Source of the DNA: Littorina saxatilis
Lineage: Eukaryota > Mollusca > Gastropoda > Littorinimorpha > Littorinidae
Assembly: GCF_037325665.1 (NCBI RefSeq)
Contig: NC_090253.1
Location: forward strand, 15,822,158 to 15,886,157
Direction of reading: 5' to 3'
DNA length: 64,000 nucleotides
Shown here: positions 47,455 through 60,297 of the stretch, in pieces
Position numbering within the stretch: position 1 is the stretch's first letter
How the letters are laid out: each line of letters begins with the position of its first letter
Notes under the pieces: model-generated
Databases searched by the model: none
What the model was told of the DNA's origin: nothing
The model's input: the letters and a program-made list of their open reading frames with translations, nothing else
Position numbers and translations under genes: made by a program

Positions 47455-48212
47455 AATTCAGACTAAACTACTGGACCGATCTTTATGAAATTTGACATGA
47501 GAGTTCCTGGGTATGATATCCCCAGACGGTTTTTTTTCATTTTTTTGATAAATGTCTTTGATGACGTCATATCCGGCTTTTCGTGAAAGTTGAGGCGGCA
47601 CTGTCACGCACTCATTTTTCAACCAAATTGGTTGAAATTTTGGTCAAGTAATCTTCGACAAAGCCCGGACTTAGGTATTGCATTTCAGTTTGGTGGCTTA
47701 AAAATTAATTAATGACTTTGGTCATTAAAATTCTGAAAATTGTAAAAAAAATCTTTTTTTTATAAAACGATCCAAATTTACGTTCATCTTATTCTTCATC
47801 ATTTTCTGATTCCATAAACATATAAATATGTTATATTTGGATTAAAAACAAGCTCTGAAAATTAAAAGTATAAAAATTATTATCAAAATTAAATTTTCGA
47901 AATCAATTTAAAAACACTTTCATCTTATTCCTTGTCGGTTCCTGATTCCAAAAACATATAGATATATGTTTGGAATAAAAACACGCTCAGAAAGTTCAAA
48001 CGAAGAGAGGTACAGAAAAGCGTACTATCCTTCTCAGCGCAACTACTACCCCGCTCTTCTTGTCAATTTCACTGCCTTTGCCATGAGCGGGGGACTGACG
48101 ATGCTACGAGGATACGGTCTTGCTGAAAAATTGCATTGCGTTCAGTTTCTTTCATTCTGTGAGTTCGACAGCTACTTGACTAAATGTTGTATTTTCGCCT
48201 TCCACAACTTGT
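47310..48212 (-). mobile_element. Family A element, copy A8 (unit 2 intron)
   Basis: Orthologue of A7. Keeps TGACGTCA near 47563 and a TG tract (47378-47449). Confidence 0.85.
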
Positions 48213-48413
48213 TTTGTTTTCTTTTTCCATGTTTCACTTCAATCACAAGTTGCTAAGCAGACGCTGGACGAACTAAGTCTAAGAACAAAGACTTAATGCT
48301 GAGAACACGCGCGCTTTCGGTAAATCGTAAAATGTCGTTTCAGCGCAACGGCCAACTAATTGGTCAAAACATCTTAAAACAGAAAAAAAGTACAAAAACA
48401 ATTTTTGTTGAGT

Positions 48414-48714
48414 TTGTTTGTTTGCTTAACACCCAGCCGACCACGAAGGGCCATATCAGGGCGGTGCTGCTTTGACATATAACGTGCGCCACACACAAGA
48501 CGGAAGTCGCAGCACAGGCTTCATGTCTCACCCAGTCACATTATTCTGACACCGGACCAACCAGTCATAGCACTAACCCCATAATGCCAGACGCCAGGCG
48601 GAGCAGCCACTAGATTGCCAATTTTAAAGTCTTAGGTATGACCCGGCCGGGGTTCGAACCCACGACCTTCCGATCACGGGGCGGATGCCTTACCCCTAGG
48701 CCAACCGTGCCGGC
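48414..48714 (-). mobile_element. tRNA-derived SINE with 13-bp target duplication (unit 2)
   Basis: Orthologue of 32668-32972 with A and B boxes kept; flanked by ATTTTTGTTGAGT at 48401-48413 and 48715-48727. Confidence 0.93.
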
Positions 48715-48915
48715 ATTTTTGTTGAGTAAAACATTGGAATTTCGGAATTTTAATTAAAAATCCGTAGCACCGTATTCTGCATATAAAAATCGGAGAAATT
48801 AAGGAGAAACCGTAGATGTGCACAGGTCTGGAGGTGCCACCAAAGCCGACCCCCACCAACAACGTCAACCATTCCTCTTCCCCTCCCCCACCCCATGATA
48901 TTTCATTGGCCTTAC

Positions 48916-49051
48916 CATATGCATGTGTTTCAGTGATGTCACAACACTCTTCTGCGACATCAATTTCTATCTTGACATAAGAGAGAAGAGCTGTGTCTCC
49001 TTCCTCCATGCTGCTGGGAGAAGCCATGGGCCCTGACTGTTCACTGTTCAA
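48916..49051 (-). CDS. Zinc-finger gene exon 1 (unit 2)
   Basis: Same exon as 33174-33309 with a few residue changes (Asn to Ser in MASPSSMEEG, Asp to Tyr before VKIE). Donor GTAAGG and splice phase are kept, so exon structure is intact in both copies. The start choice is ambiguous as in unit 1. Confidence 0.7.
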
Positions 49052-49305
49052 GGCGCTGACTGTTGTTCACTGTTCAAGGCGCTGACTGTTGTTCACTGTT
49101 CCAGGCGCTGACAATTCATGATCGTTCACTATTCAACGCGCTGACAATTCCTGACTGTTCACGGCGCTACTGTTCACTGTTCAAGGTGTTGGCCAATGAT
49201 AGCTGCTCTCTCTTCAAGGCGTTGCACTTGCAGGTCCATAGCTGATCAGCTTTCAAAGCAATGCTGTGTAGAAAAAACGAAATTCAGTAATTTAAAGAAG
49301 CAGAG

Positions 49306-49572
<267 letters not shown>

Positions 49573-50059
49573 GCTTCAAAACAAAAGCCCCATAACTAAA
49601 CCAGTATTGGTACTCATGTAAGTGTCAATGCATTCCATCGCGTCGTTGCTAAAATACAGCGCTTATTGTGATGATACCTATCAAAACTGTCGCAAAACCA
49701 CATGCGTTTGACCACTCATGCCATTGAACCCTTCATTACTACTGAGTAGGAATAGCAAAGCACATGAAATACGCAAGTCAGATAAACAGAACATGTTCAG
49801 GGTAGATCATGAATTCTTTCTTCTCTTATTTAAAAGTTGCCACGTTGTGTACATTATAATTTTTCATTGATTTTTTTTATATCAGTTCCTTCCGGTTTTT
49901 TCCAATTTTGTTGGGAGGGATACCCTTATTTGAACGGCGTCCACGTGAAGACTTTTATCTTTGATCTAAAAGGTGATCCAGGTATTCAAGTTGAGGGCCT
50001 TATAAACGGCATGAAAAGTTTTGAGCGAAATGACACAGGAAATAATGCTTTAAGTTTAA

Positions 50060-50639
50060 AGTCACAGTGCGCCTCCCGTAAACCATCACAGATACTGTCA
50101 GGCTTTCACACACAGTACAAACACTCGTCCATTTGAACGCTCACCAAACGAGAACATCCTAGGTACCCTACGCAAAGAGCGAGCAATTTTCAAAGATTTA
50201 ATTTTGCGGATTGTGTCGGAGACAATCGGACCGTGGTGCGTTTTGGCGCTAGACCTAACTTTTCAAATCTAAATAATAAAGATTGACAGCTTGTTACACA
50301 AACATTCTTAAATCATAAAAGAATTCTTTTTTCATCAAGACAAGATCAGTAAAATTCGAAGTTTTGAAAGTTTGAAAAAAGAAACACCCGGTAGCAGGGT
50401 CAATGAAGGTCGTGGTTCTCGTAGCAGACGACGGTTTATGTCTATCGCCAGTTCCTCTGAACAGTCAAAAGCCATCGCGAGAGTTCTTGAGAACCACAGC
50501 CGTTTGTTTCGTGCATAGTCAGAGGTACATAATAACATGCTATTGCAGATAAGCTCACAGCGAGTCGCATTCAAATTACTAACTGACGACTGCATTGTGA
50601 AAAAGGGAAACTGGATCACACGGGTCCACGATGGCTAGG
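50060..50639. mobile_element. Truncated TTAA-flanked inverted-repeat element (unit 2)
   Basis: Orthologue of 34277-34856; one inverted repeat only. Confidence 0.7.
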
Positions 50640-51359
50640 AGTGAGAAACTGAAATTTATATTCACTTTTGTGATCATATAACGCTTTAGCCTATACATCT
50701 TATAATGCATTATAATGTATTAGATGTAAAATATTTACTACATGACTGTTTTTACCTAGTTGAAAAATATGCATTTTCATGATTTTTGTAGCGTGTCACT
50801 GCCTGCCATCACGACTCACTTCACCCCTATCCCGTATTACACGATTTGTGAAACAGTAAAAAGAGACAACAATTAAAAGAAATAAACAGGTATACATAAT
50901 CATTAATATTGTCTCCGGATGCCCGCATGGAGCTGTTGAAGTTCCAAGCTGCTTTGAGTCAATGAAGGCACCAACAGTGGCAACACACAACATTCTTCAG
51001 CAACTCACAAACTCCCCATACCCGCCCGCAATAACCAATGGAAGCAGAAGCAGAGATACTGTAACAGAAGCACTGCGAAAGCAGCACACACAACCATATA
51101 CTTCCACGAAAAGTGGTGGTCAAACCCCTCCTCAGTGAGGGGCCATGTGGCATCAATCTAGTCCACGCCTCTCGGAATTATCAACAAGTAATAGGGGCGG
51201 CCGTGAATGTGTGAATGTTTATTCTGAAGACGGGGATTGGAAGTTGTCCGTCCTTTTTTCCTTCCTGTGTCTCGCCTGGCTCCAATTCTTATAAATACAT
51301 ATGTGCAAAAAGGAGAGATGTAATTTTTTTGGTTTTCTTACTTAGTTTGCTTAAATGTA

Positions 51360-51412
<53 letters not shown>

Positions 51413-51466
51413 ATGTTACAATGTGCGTGTGTGTGTGTTTACTGGAAATCCTTGATTGAATATATA

Positions 51467-52847
51467 TCTATATATATATACGACTAGTGTCTGTGTGTCT
51501 GTGTGTCTGTGTATCTGTCTGTGTGTCTGTGCGCGATGCGCGGCCAAGGTTCTCGATGGATCTGCTTCAAATTTGGTGGGCTTATTCAGAGAGACCCCGG
51601 ACACAACCTCATCGATGAGATATTTCAACAAGTGCTCTCAGCGCGCAGCGCGGAACCGATTTTGGTTCCACCTCAGCTATTTTGGTTCCACCTCAGCTTA
51701 CCCGGGCCCCCATACCGACACACCATAGCCGCTACACCACATCACAACGCCAAAGTTCTCGGTGGATCTTTTTCAAATTTGGACACCGTATTCAGCTACA
51801 CCCCGGACACAATATCATCGATGAGATATTTCAACACGTGCTCTCAGCGCGCAGCGCTGAACTCATTTTCGTTTTTGCGTTCATTTCACCATTATAAGTA
51901 ACTCTTCCTTATCTTCTCCAGTGTTTGGCGTTTATCTCCCTTCCTTCGTGTGGCTTTCCCGTTCAGTTCTAACTTACTATTACTATTTTTAGAATGTCAC
52001 TGCGCTGTCCACTGCGCTGTCCACAACGCTTCCCTTGCACCCGTAAGTTGTTCTTACTGTCAAAGTGAAAAGGTCGAATCAATTTACAGCCACGCGAAAA
52101 ATACACTCTCACCTATCTCTATATATTTATAGATACAGATATGCATATATATATACGGCTTCTCTGTGTGTGTGTGTGTTTGTGTGTGTGTGTAGGCAAA
52201 AACCTATGTATTATAGAGTTCTGTTTGTGATGGGGTCTAGCGGCTTTTGTCTGTCTGTATGTTCTGGCATGTGAGAAGCCACAGCAGATAATATAGGGCT
52301 AAGAAATAAGCTCTAAATTTCTCAATCCCGTTTGACAGGACTTCGCCTTTCAAAGGTGATTGTGGTGAACCGCCACGCTGTCTGTCTCTGTCGCGCCGTT
52401 CACCCCAAATTCCCGTTTCTGAGGTACTATTTTTAGAATGTCACTGCGCTGTCCAGAACGCTTCCCTTGCACCCGTAAGTTGTTCTTACTGTCAAAGTGA
52501 AAAGGTCGAATCAATTTATAGCCACGCAAAAAATACACTCACCTATCTCTATATATTTATAGATATAGATATACATATTATATATACGGCTTCTCTGTGT
52601 GTGTGTGTGTGTGGGAAAAAACCTGTTGATTGTAGAGTTCTGTTTGTGATGGGGTCTAGCGGCTTTTGTCTGTCTGTATGTTCTGGCATTTGAGAAGCCA
52701 CAACAGATAATATAGGGCTAAGAAATAAGCTCTAAAATTCTCAATCCCGTTTGACAGGACTTCGCTTGCAGAGGTGATTGTGATGAACCGCCACGCTGTC
52801 TGTCTCTGTCTCGCGATTCACCCCGGCGAAGCCGGGTATTCCTCTAG
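51467..52847 (+). mobile_element. Non-autonomous Helitron (unit 2)
   Basis: 1381 bp starting TCTATATATATATACGAC and ending with hairpin CCCGGCGAAGCCGGG, then TATTCCT and CTAG. It sits between A (51466) and T (52848). These are the canonical Helitron signatures (5' TC, hairpin near a 3' CTAG, A/T target). Unit 1 has the empty site near 35730. Inside are two pairs of tandem modules: about 51540-51690 with 51748-51870, and about 51985-52404 with 52427-52833. No Rep/helicase is encoded. Confidence 0.9.
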
Positions 52848-53044
52848 TATATATATATATGTATGATTAACAATTTCGGTGGTTATCTTTAAGCATTTAG
52901 CCTACAAAAAATTGGGAAATAACACGTCAATATAAGTATTGCGCTAGAAAGCTTGCACTACGGAAAACAGATGAGTGCGAAGTGTGTGTGAGTCGCTGAG
53001 TACCAAATAGAAATACAGCCGTGAACCGCGAGGCAGAAAAGCTT

Positions 53045-53952
53045 TTTATACAACTCCTGCAATGCAACCGAGGGGTGGATTAAATCTAGTTGATTATTTT
53101 TAGACAAGTGACAAATCAGAACGAACTACTTTGATTAAACCCAAAAATCACACGTGGATTATTCGAAGTAAGAATAAAGAGGGCTAAAAAATAATCAACA
53201 CTAGAATTTATTTTTAGAACATTTGAAACCCAGACGATTGGACCCTGTTGCGGAAGAATACGTACAATGTTGACTCAAAACTGTAACAACAATGGCTGAC
53301 GTGTATGCCTAGTCGACAGACAATGCCATTTGCTGTGTGTGTGTTTTTGTTGTTGCTTACTGTACATGACATACATTATGTGTAAAATCCAGTTCTTTAA
53401 CAGGCAACAAACCTTGCAAATTTCCAGAAGCTGCAATCTGAAGCGACCTATCTCTGATTCTAGCAGACGATCTCTCCAATGTTTAACACAAAATCAGCAA
53501 ACTCTCCTGTCACATAGAACGTCCATATAGACTAGTGCAATGTTGAAATGAAGTTACCGGTCTGAAACATTTAGTCGTTTCTTGTGAGACAATCCTTGTT
53601 CTCTTATCATGTACAGATTTACCGCAGTCTTGACCACGCGAATTCACAAGTCAGACTTTCGAACATGTATACAATCTACGTAGGCAAGTATGATACGTCA
53701 TGACGTCATAGGATTCCTAGCATATTGACGTAATGCTAAACATCCGGTTATCCCGAGTTTTCTCCGTAATACATGTCCGTGGGTTTTTCAATGTTCGGTT
53801 ATTTCCGTGGCTTCATGCGGAAAGGGAACCGTCGTCTGCAATCAACGACATGGACCATTCTGGTCCTTGCTGCTGACAAAAACATGATTTTAACACAGAA
53901 TGTAATGTCAGAATAGCTATATAAACGCTATTGTGTTTTAATCGTAGCAGTG
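53045..53952. other. Sequence present in unit 2 only, no gene
   Basis: Missing from unit 1, where flanking AGCTNTATA sequences are joined directly. Open frames here have no domain. Confidence 0.45.
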
Positions 53953-54652
53953 GGGTCCGATATTTAGACGAGACAAGTATAATGCCGACGAGTCGGAGAC
54001 TAAGAATAAAGTAAAAGAATAGGGACTATTTGAATGACGCGCATTTGACACTCTGAGTGATTAGGCTGAAATGAAATTGCCTACAAAATGTCGTCTGCAT
54101 GACTGCATGTTCGACCCGTGTTGGTCGTTGTATAAATAGCTTAAACAATGACAACTCGTTGATTACTGGAAAATAAACCACTCGTGGGTATTTGCAGCCG
54201 CTTGGTAATTCACTCGTGTGCTCCGCACACTCGTGAATTACCAAGCGGCTGCAAATACCCACTCGTGGTTTATTTTCCAGTAATCAACTCGTGGTCATTG
54301 TTTAAGCTCTATATAAACGCCATTGTGTTACTCGTCTTCGACTCGTCGGCATTAGGCACAAAAAAAAATAGGTGTGGTTACGGTAACATAGCCCAAAAAA
54401 TAGGGTAGGAAGGTAGGCAATCACTTTCTTTTTTTTTTTACTTTTTTTTCTAATGTGTACAAATTAAACCTACTTGACAGGGAAATAAGTGCGCCACTCG
54501 AGCGCTTTTGCTTTCATTGCATTTTCTGCACTCGTTTTCTTGGGTTTTTTGTGTTTTTTGACAAATGTAATAAAAAGTTATAGGGTCGGCCCCTGAAAAT
54601 CGGGTAGGTCGGAGGCCTTATACTTGTCTCGTCTAAATATATATCGGACCCT
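53953..54652. mobile_element. Inverted-repeat element with GGGTCCGATA ends (unit 2)
   Basis: About 700 bp. Left end GGGTCCGATATTTAGACGAG, right end its inverse with a small AT expansion (…TCTCGTCTAAATATATATCG then GACCC). It contains the hairpin at 54138-54308 and the short MITE remnant at about 54358-54612. Unit 1 keeps only the right part (about 35950-36300). Confidence 0.65.
54138..54308. repeat. Large near-perfect hairpin with ACTCGT interruptions
   Basis: Arms of about 85 bp centred on GTGCTCCGCAC near 54223. Arms pair except at ACTCGT hexamers, which occur in direct orientation in both arms. The same peptide can be read on both strands because of the palindrome; it is not a gene. Confidence 0.85.
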
Positions 54653-54756
54653 ATTGAGGTCTCCCGAATGACGTCTCACAACGTGCGTGGTCGTCCTTCA
54701 GTCCGAGCTTTGGCGCAGGCTATCTGGCCAGACAAAAGAAGTGCTAAGACTTAGTA

Positions 54757-55684
54757 CAATCATCGGTTTCAGATAAAGCAAGTTCAGACCAGAACTATGC
54801 ACAGGGTAATGTTCGACCAAACTTCTATTCACTTTACGATTCAGTAAAGCCCCATTCTAGAACCGTGTAGACGGGAGCGTTTATAACTCGATGATGCGGT
54901 GTGGTACTTACCCCATTGGCCGTCTGCACTGCAGGCTCAGTATCTGAATGAAGAAAGATAATAACCAATATCTCGTACTCTTTGTTTCCCTTGACCATGA
55001 AGTCGTAGCGGAAGTGGCACAGATGACCGAACTGAATCCCTTCCCAGTGGGAAGAGAGCCAGCAAGGGGAGCAACCGTGGCCTAATTATTCCGAGCGGTC
55101 TTCCCTTTTGTACCTCTTTCTCAGTCTCGCGCTGTTTGTGGCAGGCAGAACTAGGAATTGTTTTAATGAAATGCATTTGCAAAAAAATGAGAAAGGATCG
55201 AAACTTGGTTTGTGTCTTGTTGTGTGTGGTTGGTTCAGGTTGCTTGGTTGACTAGCGGCTGGGTATAGTATATGTGAGAGTGCGTTCGTTATTACATGTG
55301 ATATTGTCGATTTGTTTTCTTTTAATTTTGTTTTCAATTATATTTTCTCCTCTTTTATATTTGAAGAAACCTCAAAAGCAACAAAGTTGTGGTTGTTTCA
55401 AGAATAATACAGTAACAGTATGAAATACCTCTTTGGACAAAAAACAACAACACACTGTGCAATATTTTTCTGAGCTGAGATATGGCCTGTACAATTAAAG
55501 AAAGATGGTAGATTGTAATTAATCGTGATAATTTAATTTTAAATGAAAATTGTAATTTACGATTGCTGAAGACGGTTTAACAGAGAGGATATGTTGGAGT
55601 TCTTTCCCCAAAACGCAGAACAAGAAATAAGATTGTTACTATGATCTGAATTCATGTTCACGTTTCCGGCGATGCGTAGTGTAT
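54757..55684. other. Duplicated spacer without a gene (unit 2)
   Basis: Orthologue of 37392-38310, including the candidate micro-exon at about 54911-54942. Nothing else recognised. Confidence 0.4.
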
Positions 55685-55749
55685 GTGTGTGTGTGTGTGT
55701 GTGCGTGTGTGTGTAAGAGAGAGATCGAGTGAGACTCAGAGTGTGTGTT

Positions 55750-55788
<39 letters not shown>
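55685..55788. repeat. (TG)n microsatellites (unit 2)
   Basis: Two TG runs separated by GAGAGATCGAGTGAGACTC. Confidence 0.92.
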
Positions 55789-55792
<4 letters not shown>

Positions 55793-56225
55793 CAGAGACT
55801 AAGAGAGAGTTGGAGTGTCTGCACGAATCCTCATGGTGGATGGGGGTGGGGAAGAGGGTATATGCAGACACTGACACACACACACATCTGGCACAATCCC
55901 CCCTTAGAACATGAAACTACAACCGGACAATAACAACATCCGCAAACACGCCAAGTCATAACAGGAATTCTTGTATGTATGGGATATGGTTGTCTTCAAT
56001 TCTTCACAGTTCAACCATCGCACACATGTACGTACGGCACACGACATCCAGACAATCAGGGGTGTGGTATCCCTGTCCCAGCCCCTCACCCTCAACCCAA
56101 AGACCTGTGGCCATGACAATATCCGCAACGTCATTGGATCGTTTTACGCTGGCAAAAAAAAAAGAAAAAAAGGTAAGGGTATTTTTGAAGGGTTTAGGAT
56201 CCAAGAATTAAACAGCGGGTTGGCC

Positions 56226-56280
56226 GTCGCGATATAACCTTGAATGGTTGAAAACGACGTTAAACCCCAAATAAAGAAAT
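56226..56280 (+). mobile_element. Truncated retroposon beside the unit 2/3 junction
   Basis: Orthologue of 38892-38949. The target duplications have diverged slightly (ACAGCGGGTTGG and ACAGCAGGTTAG). Confidence 0.8.
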
Positions 56281-56586
56281 AACAGCAGGTTAGACACAGG
56301 TCAAATTTATGTGTTTTCGCGGGAAGTACTGTGCCTTTAATCGCCTCGATCAAACTTTGTCTTGAAAGTGAATATATTTTTATCATTGGATGATCAGTAA
56401 CGTTGTCATGTAGGAGCATGAGGGTGTAAGAAAAAGTCGTTGGAAGCTTGAACAATTGTCAGTTAACAAATAAACATCAACTGTACGCATCTGTTGCTTA
56501 TGTGTTACCAGTTTATTGGTTTGTTTGCTGATTGAAGCGAATGCTTGAGAGCGTCTTTGTGCACGAACGTACCGAAAACAACATTT

Positions 56587-56952
56587 GTGTGTGTGTCAAT
56601 GTGTGTGTGTGTGCGTAAGTACACAGACAAAATGCACACCCACAACCACACACATGGTGCACACATACACTGACACACGCACGCACACACACACACACAC
56701 TGCGTATACACACACACACACATATATACATAGTGCACACACACACATACACATGGCATGCAAACGCACATGCACTCACACACACATGGCGCGCACACAC
56801 ACAAACATACATAGCGCACACACATACACATCCATGACATGCAAACGCACATGCACTCACACACACACACACACACATACATGGCGCACACACATATACA
56901 TTCACACACACGCGTACGTACACACACACACACACTCTCACACACACACAAG
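56587..56952. repeat. (TG)n/(CA)n cluster of unit 3
   Basis: Orthologue of 19600-19982. Confidence 0.92.
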
Positions 56953-57081
56953 TAAAGAGAGAGAGAGCGCGAAGGGAAATATCAGATATTGTCTTTTATT
57001 TGCAAGGGTATTGATATAAGCAATACATGTTTTTTTCATAATCAGCATTCGTCCATGAGGGAAACATCCAACCACGATAAA

Positions 57082-58643
57082 ACAAGGAACTTAGTCGATA
57101 AATATCGACAGGGGGCCGACAAATGGTTTAAATGGGAAATGTGTGTATATGGGTGTGGGTTTGAAACAAACAAACAAACCAACCCTTGTGAACCCCGGGC
57201 CGCAGGCCTTCGATGTAGTGATTGAAAAAAAAGGATGTTCTCAAATGGTTCAATTCTCATTTGGTCTGATTCTCAAATGGTACCGGTATACTCCCCCCCC
57301 CCCCCCCCTGGCCGCAGGCCTAGGAGTAAAATTTTATAGACACTGACCTTCTTCCCAGGGGTCATTGACCCAGTTTTAGCTATGAGAGGTGGTTCGCCCA
57401 GAGGCTGTAGAGTATACTGGGGCGGTCTCTTTGATGTCTTGAGAGGAAACTTGGCCAGGGTAGTACATGCACCAGAACTGGTGGACACCAAGGACAAACA
57501 TGAAATCGAAGCAGTTTGCTTTCAGAGAGAACGGTCGTCAGCAACTCAAACTTCTCTGTTTTCTTTTTTTTTTAAATCTGACTTTCTTTGTGGCCCCCTG
57601 ACTCCGCCCCCCTCCCTCTGTAAGGACCCCCCTCCACAAGGACCGATTTTTGTCAACATTTTAAAGGTCGCTAGAGAGGGGTTCCACTGTATGACCTAAC
57701 CGCTGCTGGCAGACGGCCTCAATCTTCACGCGCAAAGACGAGATTAATAGGTGCTCGGTTTTGGTATTTTGAATTACATTACATTAAACCTTTGTTGGGT
57801 TTCATGGTCATGGCAACAGCCATAATAATATTACATGATGTATAATATCATATTTCAGCATATGTGAATTACATGTCATCATACTAAACTGTCATACATT
57901 TTTATTCCTACATTATTCTGATTGATCACAACCAAACCTACTATCATTGGACACATCCAAATGCAAGCGCCTGTTCTTGACAATTTCTCTCTGATCTAAA
58001 TATAAAATCAGTGCAATTTCCTGGGTCGGGCTTTGCCACAGACACTCACGGTTTGGCCTGTAGGTAAAATGTACAATGTATTTTCTGATTTGTGCACAAA
58101 AGCTTTTTTTCTTTTTTCTTTTTTTTAACATAACAATGTTTAATGTCACTGTATGTTTAAAAGACCATGGTCATATTTGTAAAAAAAATGTTAAATTAGA
58201 AAATAAATAACATTTTGGTTCATGATTTTTGCTACACCTGTGCTAAAAATAAGAAATAAAAATGTCGGGTATATAAGTCACTCAAATACAGCTAGGTATG
58301 AATGGCTCGGTTTGAGTTTGTTGCAGTTGACCCTGCACAATGCGACATATCATGTTTTTGTTGAACAATTTTGACGTCACCCCTCCCATAGGGTGACGTA
58401 TTTCACAACTTCCTGTGTTACACAAACTCTGTGATGACCAATTTTGACGTCACCCCTCCCATAGGGTGACGGATTTCACAACTTTCTACAGATGAACAAT
58501 TTTGACGTCACCCCTCCCATAGGGTGACGGATGTCACAACTTCCTGTGTACACAAACTGATGACGTATTTCACAACAAAATGGCGCTGCCCATGGTCAAC
58601 CTCGAAACTATCCGTATAGAATGGGGGCGTCCTCGCCCCCATA
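57082..58643 (+). mobile_element. Family C element, copy 2 (inserted in unit 3)
   Basis: Nearly identical to 7324-8860. The host target is seen uninterrupted in unit 2 (GATAAAACAAAC at 39769-39780). Left flank GATAAA plus right flank ACAAAC rebuild the target exactly, so insertion was between A and A with no duplicated bases. Small length differences come from a C homopolymer and a 25-bp segment near 57986-58008. Confidence 0.88.
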
Positions 58644-58686
58644 ACAAACATCACAAAAACCTAACGGTAACAAGTAACTCATTATA

Positions 58687-58860
58687 CAGTGGAACCCCCC
58701 TATTAGGACCCCCCAATTTAAGACTTCCTCCCTTTTAAGACCTTGTTTCTCAGACTTTTTGTTCATAACCTCTGTAAATGTACCCCCATTTTAAGACTCC
58801 ATCCTTTTTAAGACCTGATTTTCTTAGATTTTTGGAGGTCTTAAAAGGGGGGTTCCACTA
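58687..58860. mobile_element. Tc1/mariner-type MITE, unit 3 copy
   Basis: 174 bp, same ends as 24416-24579, TA flanks; shares the end-base change with unit 2. Confidence 0.85.
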
Positions 58861-58879
58861 TATCACACTTTTTTTTTAA

Positions 58880-59666
58880 AGGCACAGTAAGCCTCCCGTA
58901 AACCATCACAGATACTGTCAGGCTTTTACACACAGTACAAACCCCCTTCGATTTGAACGCTCACCAAACGGGAACATCCTAGGTGCCCTACGTAAAGAGC
59001 GAGCAATTTTCAAAGAATTTATTTTTGCGTGGTTTATCTTACCCCTGAGCCATCGTGAACCCGTGTGATCCAGTTTCCCCTTTTTCACAATGCAGTCGTC
59101 AGTTTGCATTTTGAATGCGGCTCGCTGTGAGCTTATCTGCAATAGCACGTTATTATGTACCTCTGACTTTTCACGAAACAAACGAATGTGGTTCATAAGA
59201 ACTCGAGCGATGGCTTTTAATTGCCTATAAACCGTCGTCTGCTACGAAAACCACGACCTTGCGTGACCCTGCTTCCGGGCTTTTCTTTTTTCAAACTTTC
59301 AAAACTTCGAATTTTACTGATCTTGTCTTGATGAAAAAATAATTCTTTTATAATTTAAGATGTTTGTGTAACAAGCTGTCAATTTATTATTTAGATTTTA
59401 AAAGTTAGGTCTAGCACCAAAACGCACAATTATCGCTCCACGACTATCGCCAGTTGAAGGGAAGTAACTCATTTTTGACCTGAGTTCAGGATGGGTCCGA
59501 TTGAGATGGTCTCAATCCGAAAAATTAATTCTTTGAAAATTGCTCGCTCTTTACGTTGGGCACCTGGGATGTTCCCGTTTGGTGAGCGTTCAAATGGAAG
59601 GGTGTTTGTACTGTGTGTAAAAGCCTGACAGTATCTGTGATGGTTTATGGGAAGCTTACTGTGCCT
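58880..59666. mobile_element. TTAA-flanked long-inverted-repeat element (unit 3), uninterrupted
   Basis: 787 bp with arms of about 145 bp (left 58880 to about 59027, right about 59527 to 59666), flanked by TTAA. No transposase is encoded. Unit 1 lacks it at this position. Confidence 0.85.
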
Positions 59667-59670
59667 TTAA

Positions 59671-60207
59671 GCATTCTGCATAACAATCCTGAAGATCGGG
59701 TTCCTATTTGACCTGTATTAAAGGCTGACATAGTCCTATTTAATTAATTTAAATACTTCCAGGGCTTTTCCCATCGTTGCGGGGATGTATAAATTAAGCT
59801 CCCTGCAAAGTTTTAGGTTTGAAGTCCTTACCAATTACGAGAAATAATTAATTCTTTATTGCATTGTTTAGCAACAGTTCTCCAGGACTTGGGCTATTTT
59901 TAGACAGTTGACGTTTCGTAAACCAAAGATGGCGTTTGAGGCTGTTCTGTTTACATTCGACACTATCAACACCACTTTGCAATACTGAAATAATATGTTA
60001 TTCATAACATTAATAAGGCATTTATTAAAGTTACAAGTAACTTCGTTAAGCAGTACCCAGCAAAATGTAACTAAAAAATAAGATTTTGTACTTCTGTAAT
60101 AGTACTTCTGTAATAGTTTGATTTTTAACTTTGAGAGATCAAATTAGATTCCAAGTTTTGGCGCTTTTGTAAAAATAAAGAGAGTGAGCAAAAGGCAGAG
60201 AGCGGTC

Positions 60208-60297
<90 letters not shown>

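Noticed and set aside
54026-54408. Two similar small proteins on opposite strands
   Set aside because: Both arise from the 171-bp hairpin; the palindrome gives the same peptide on either strand.
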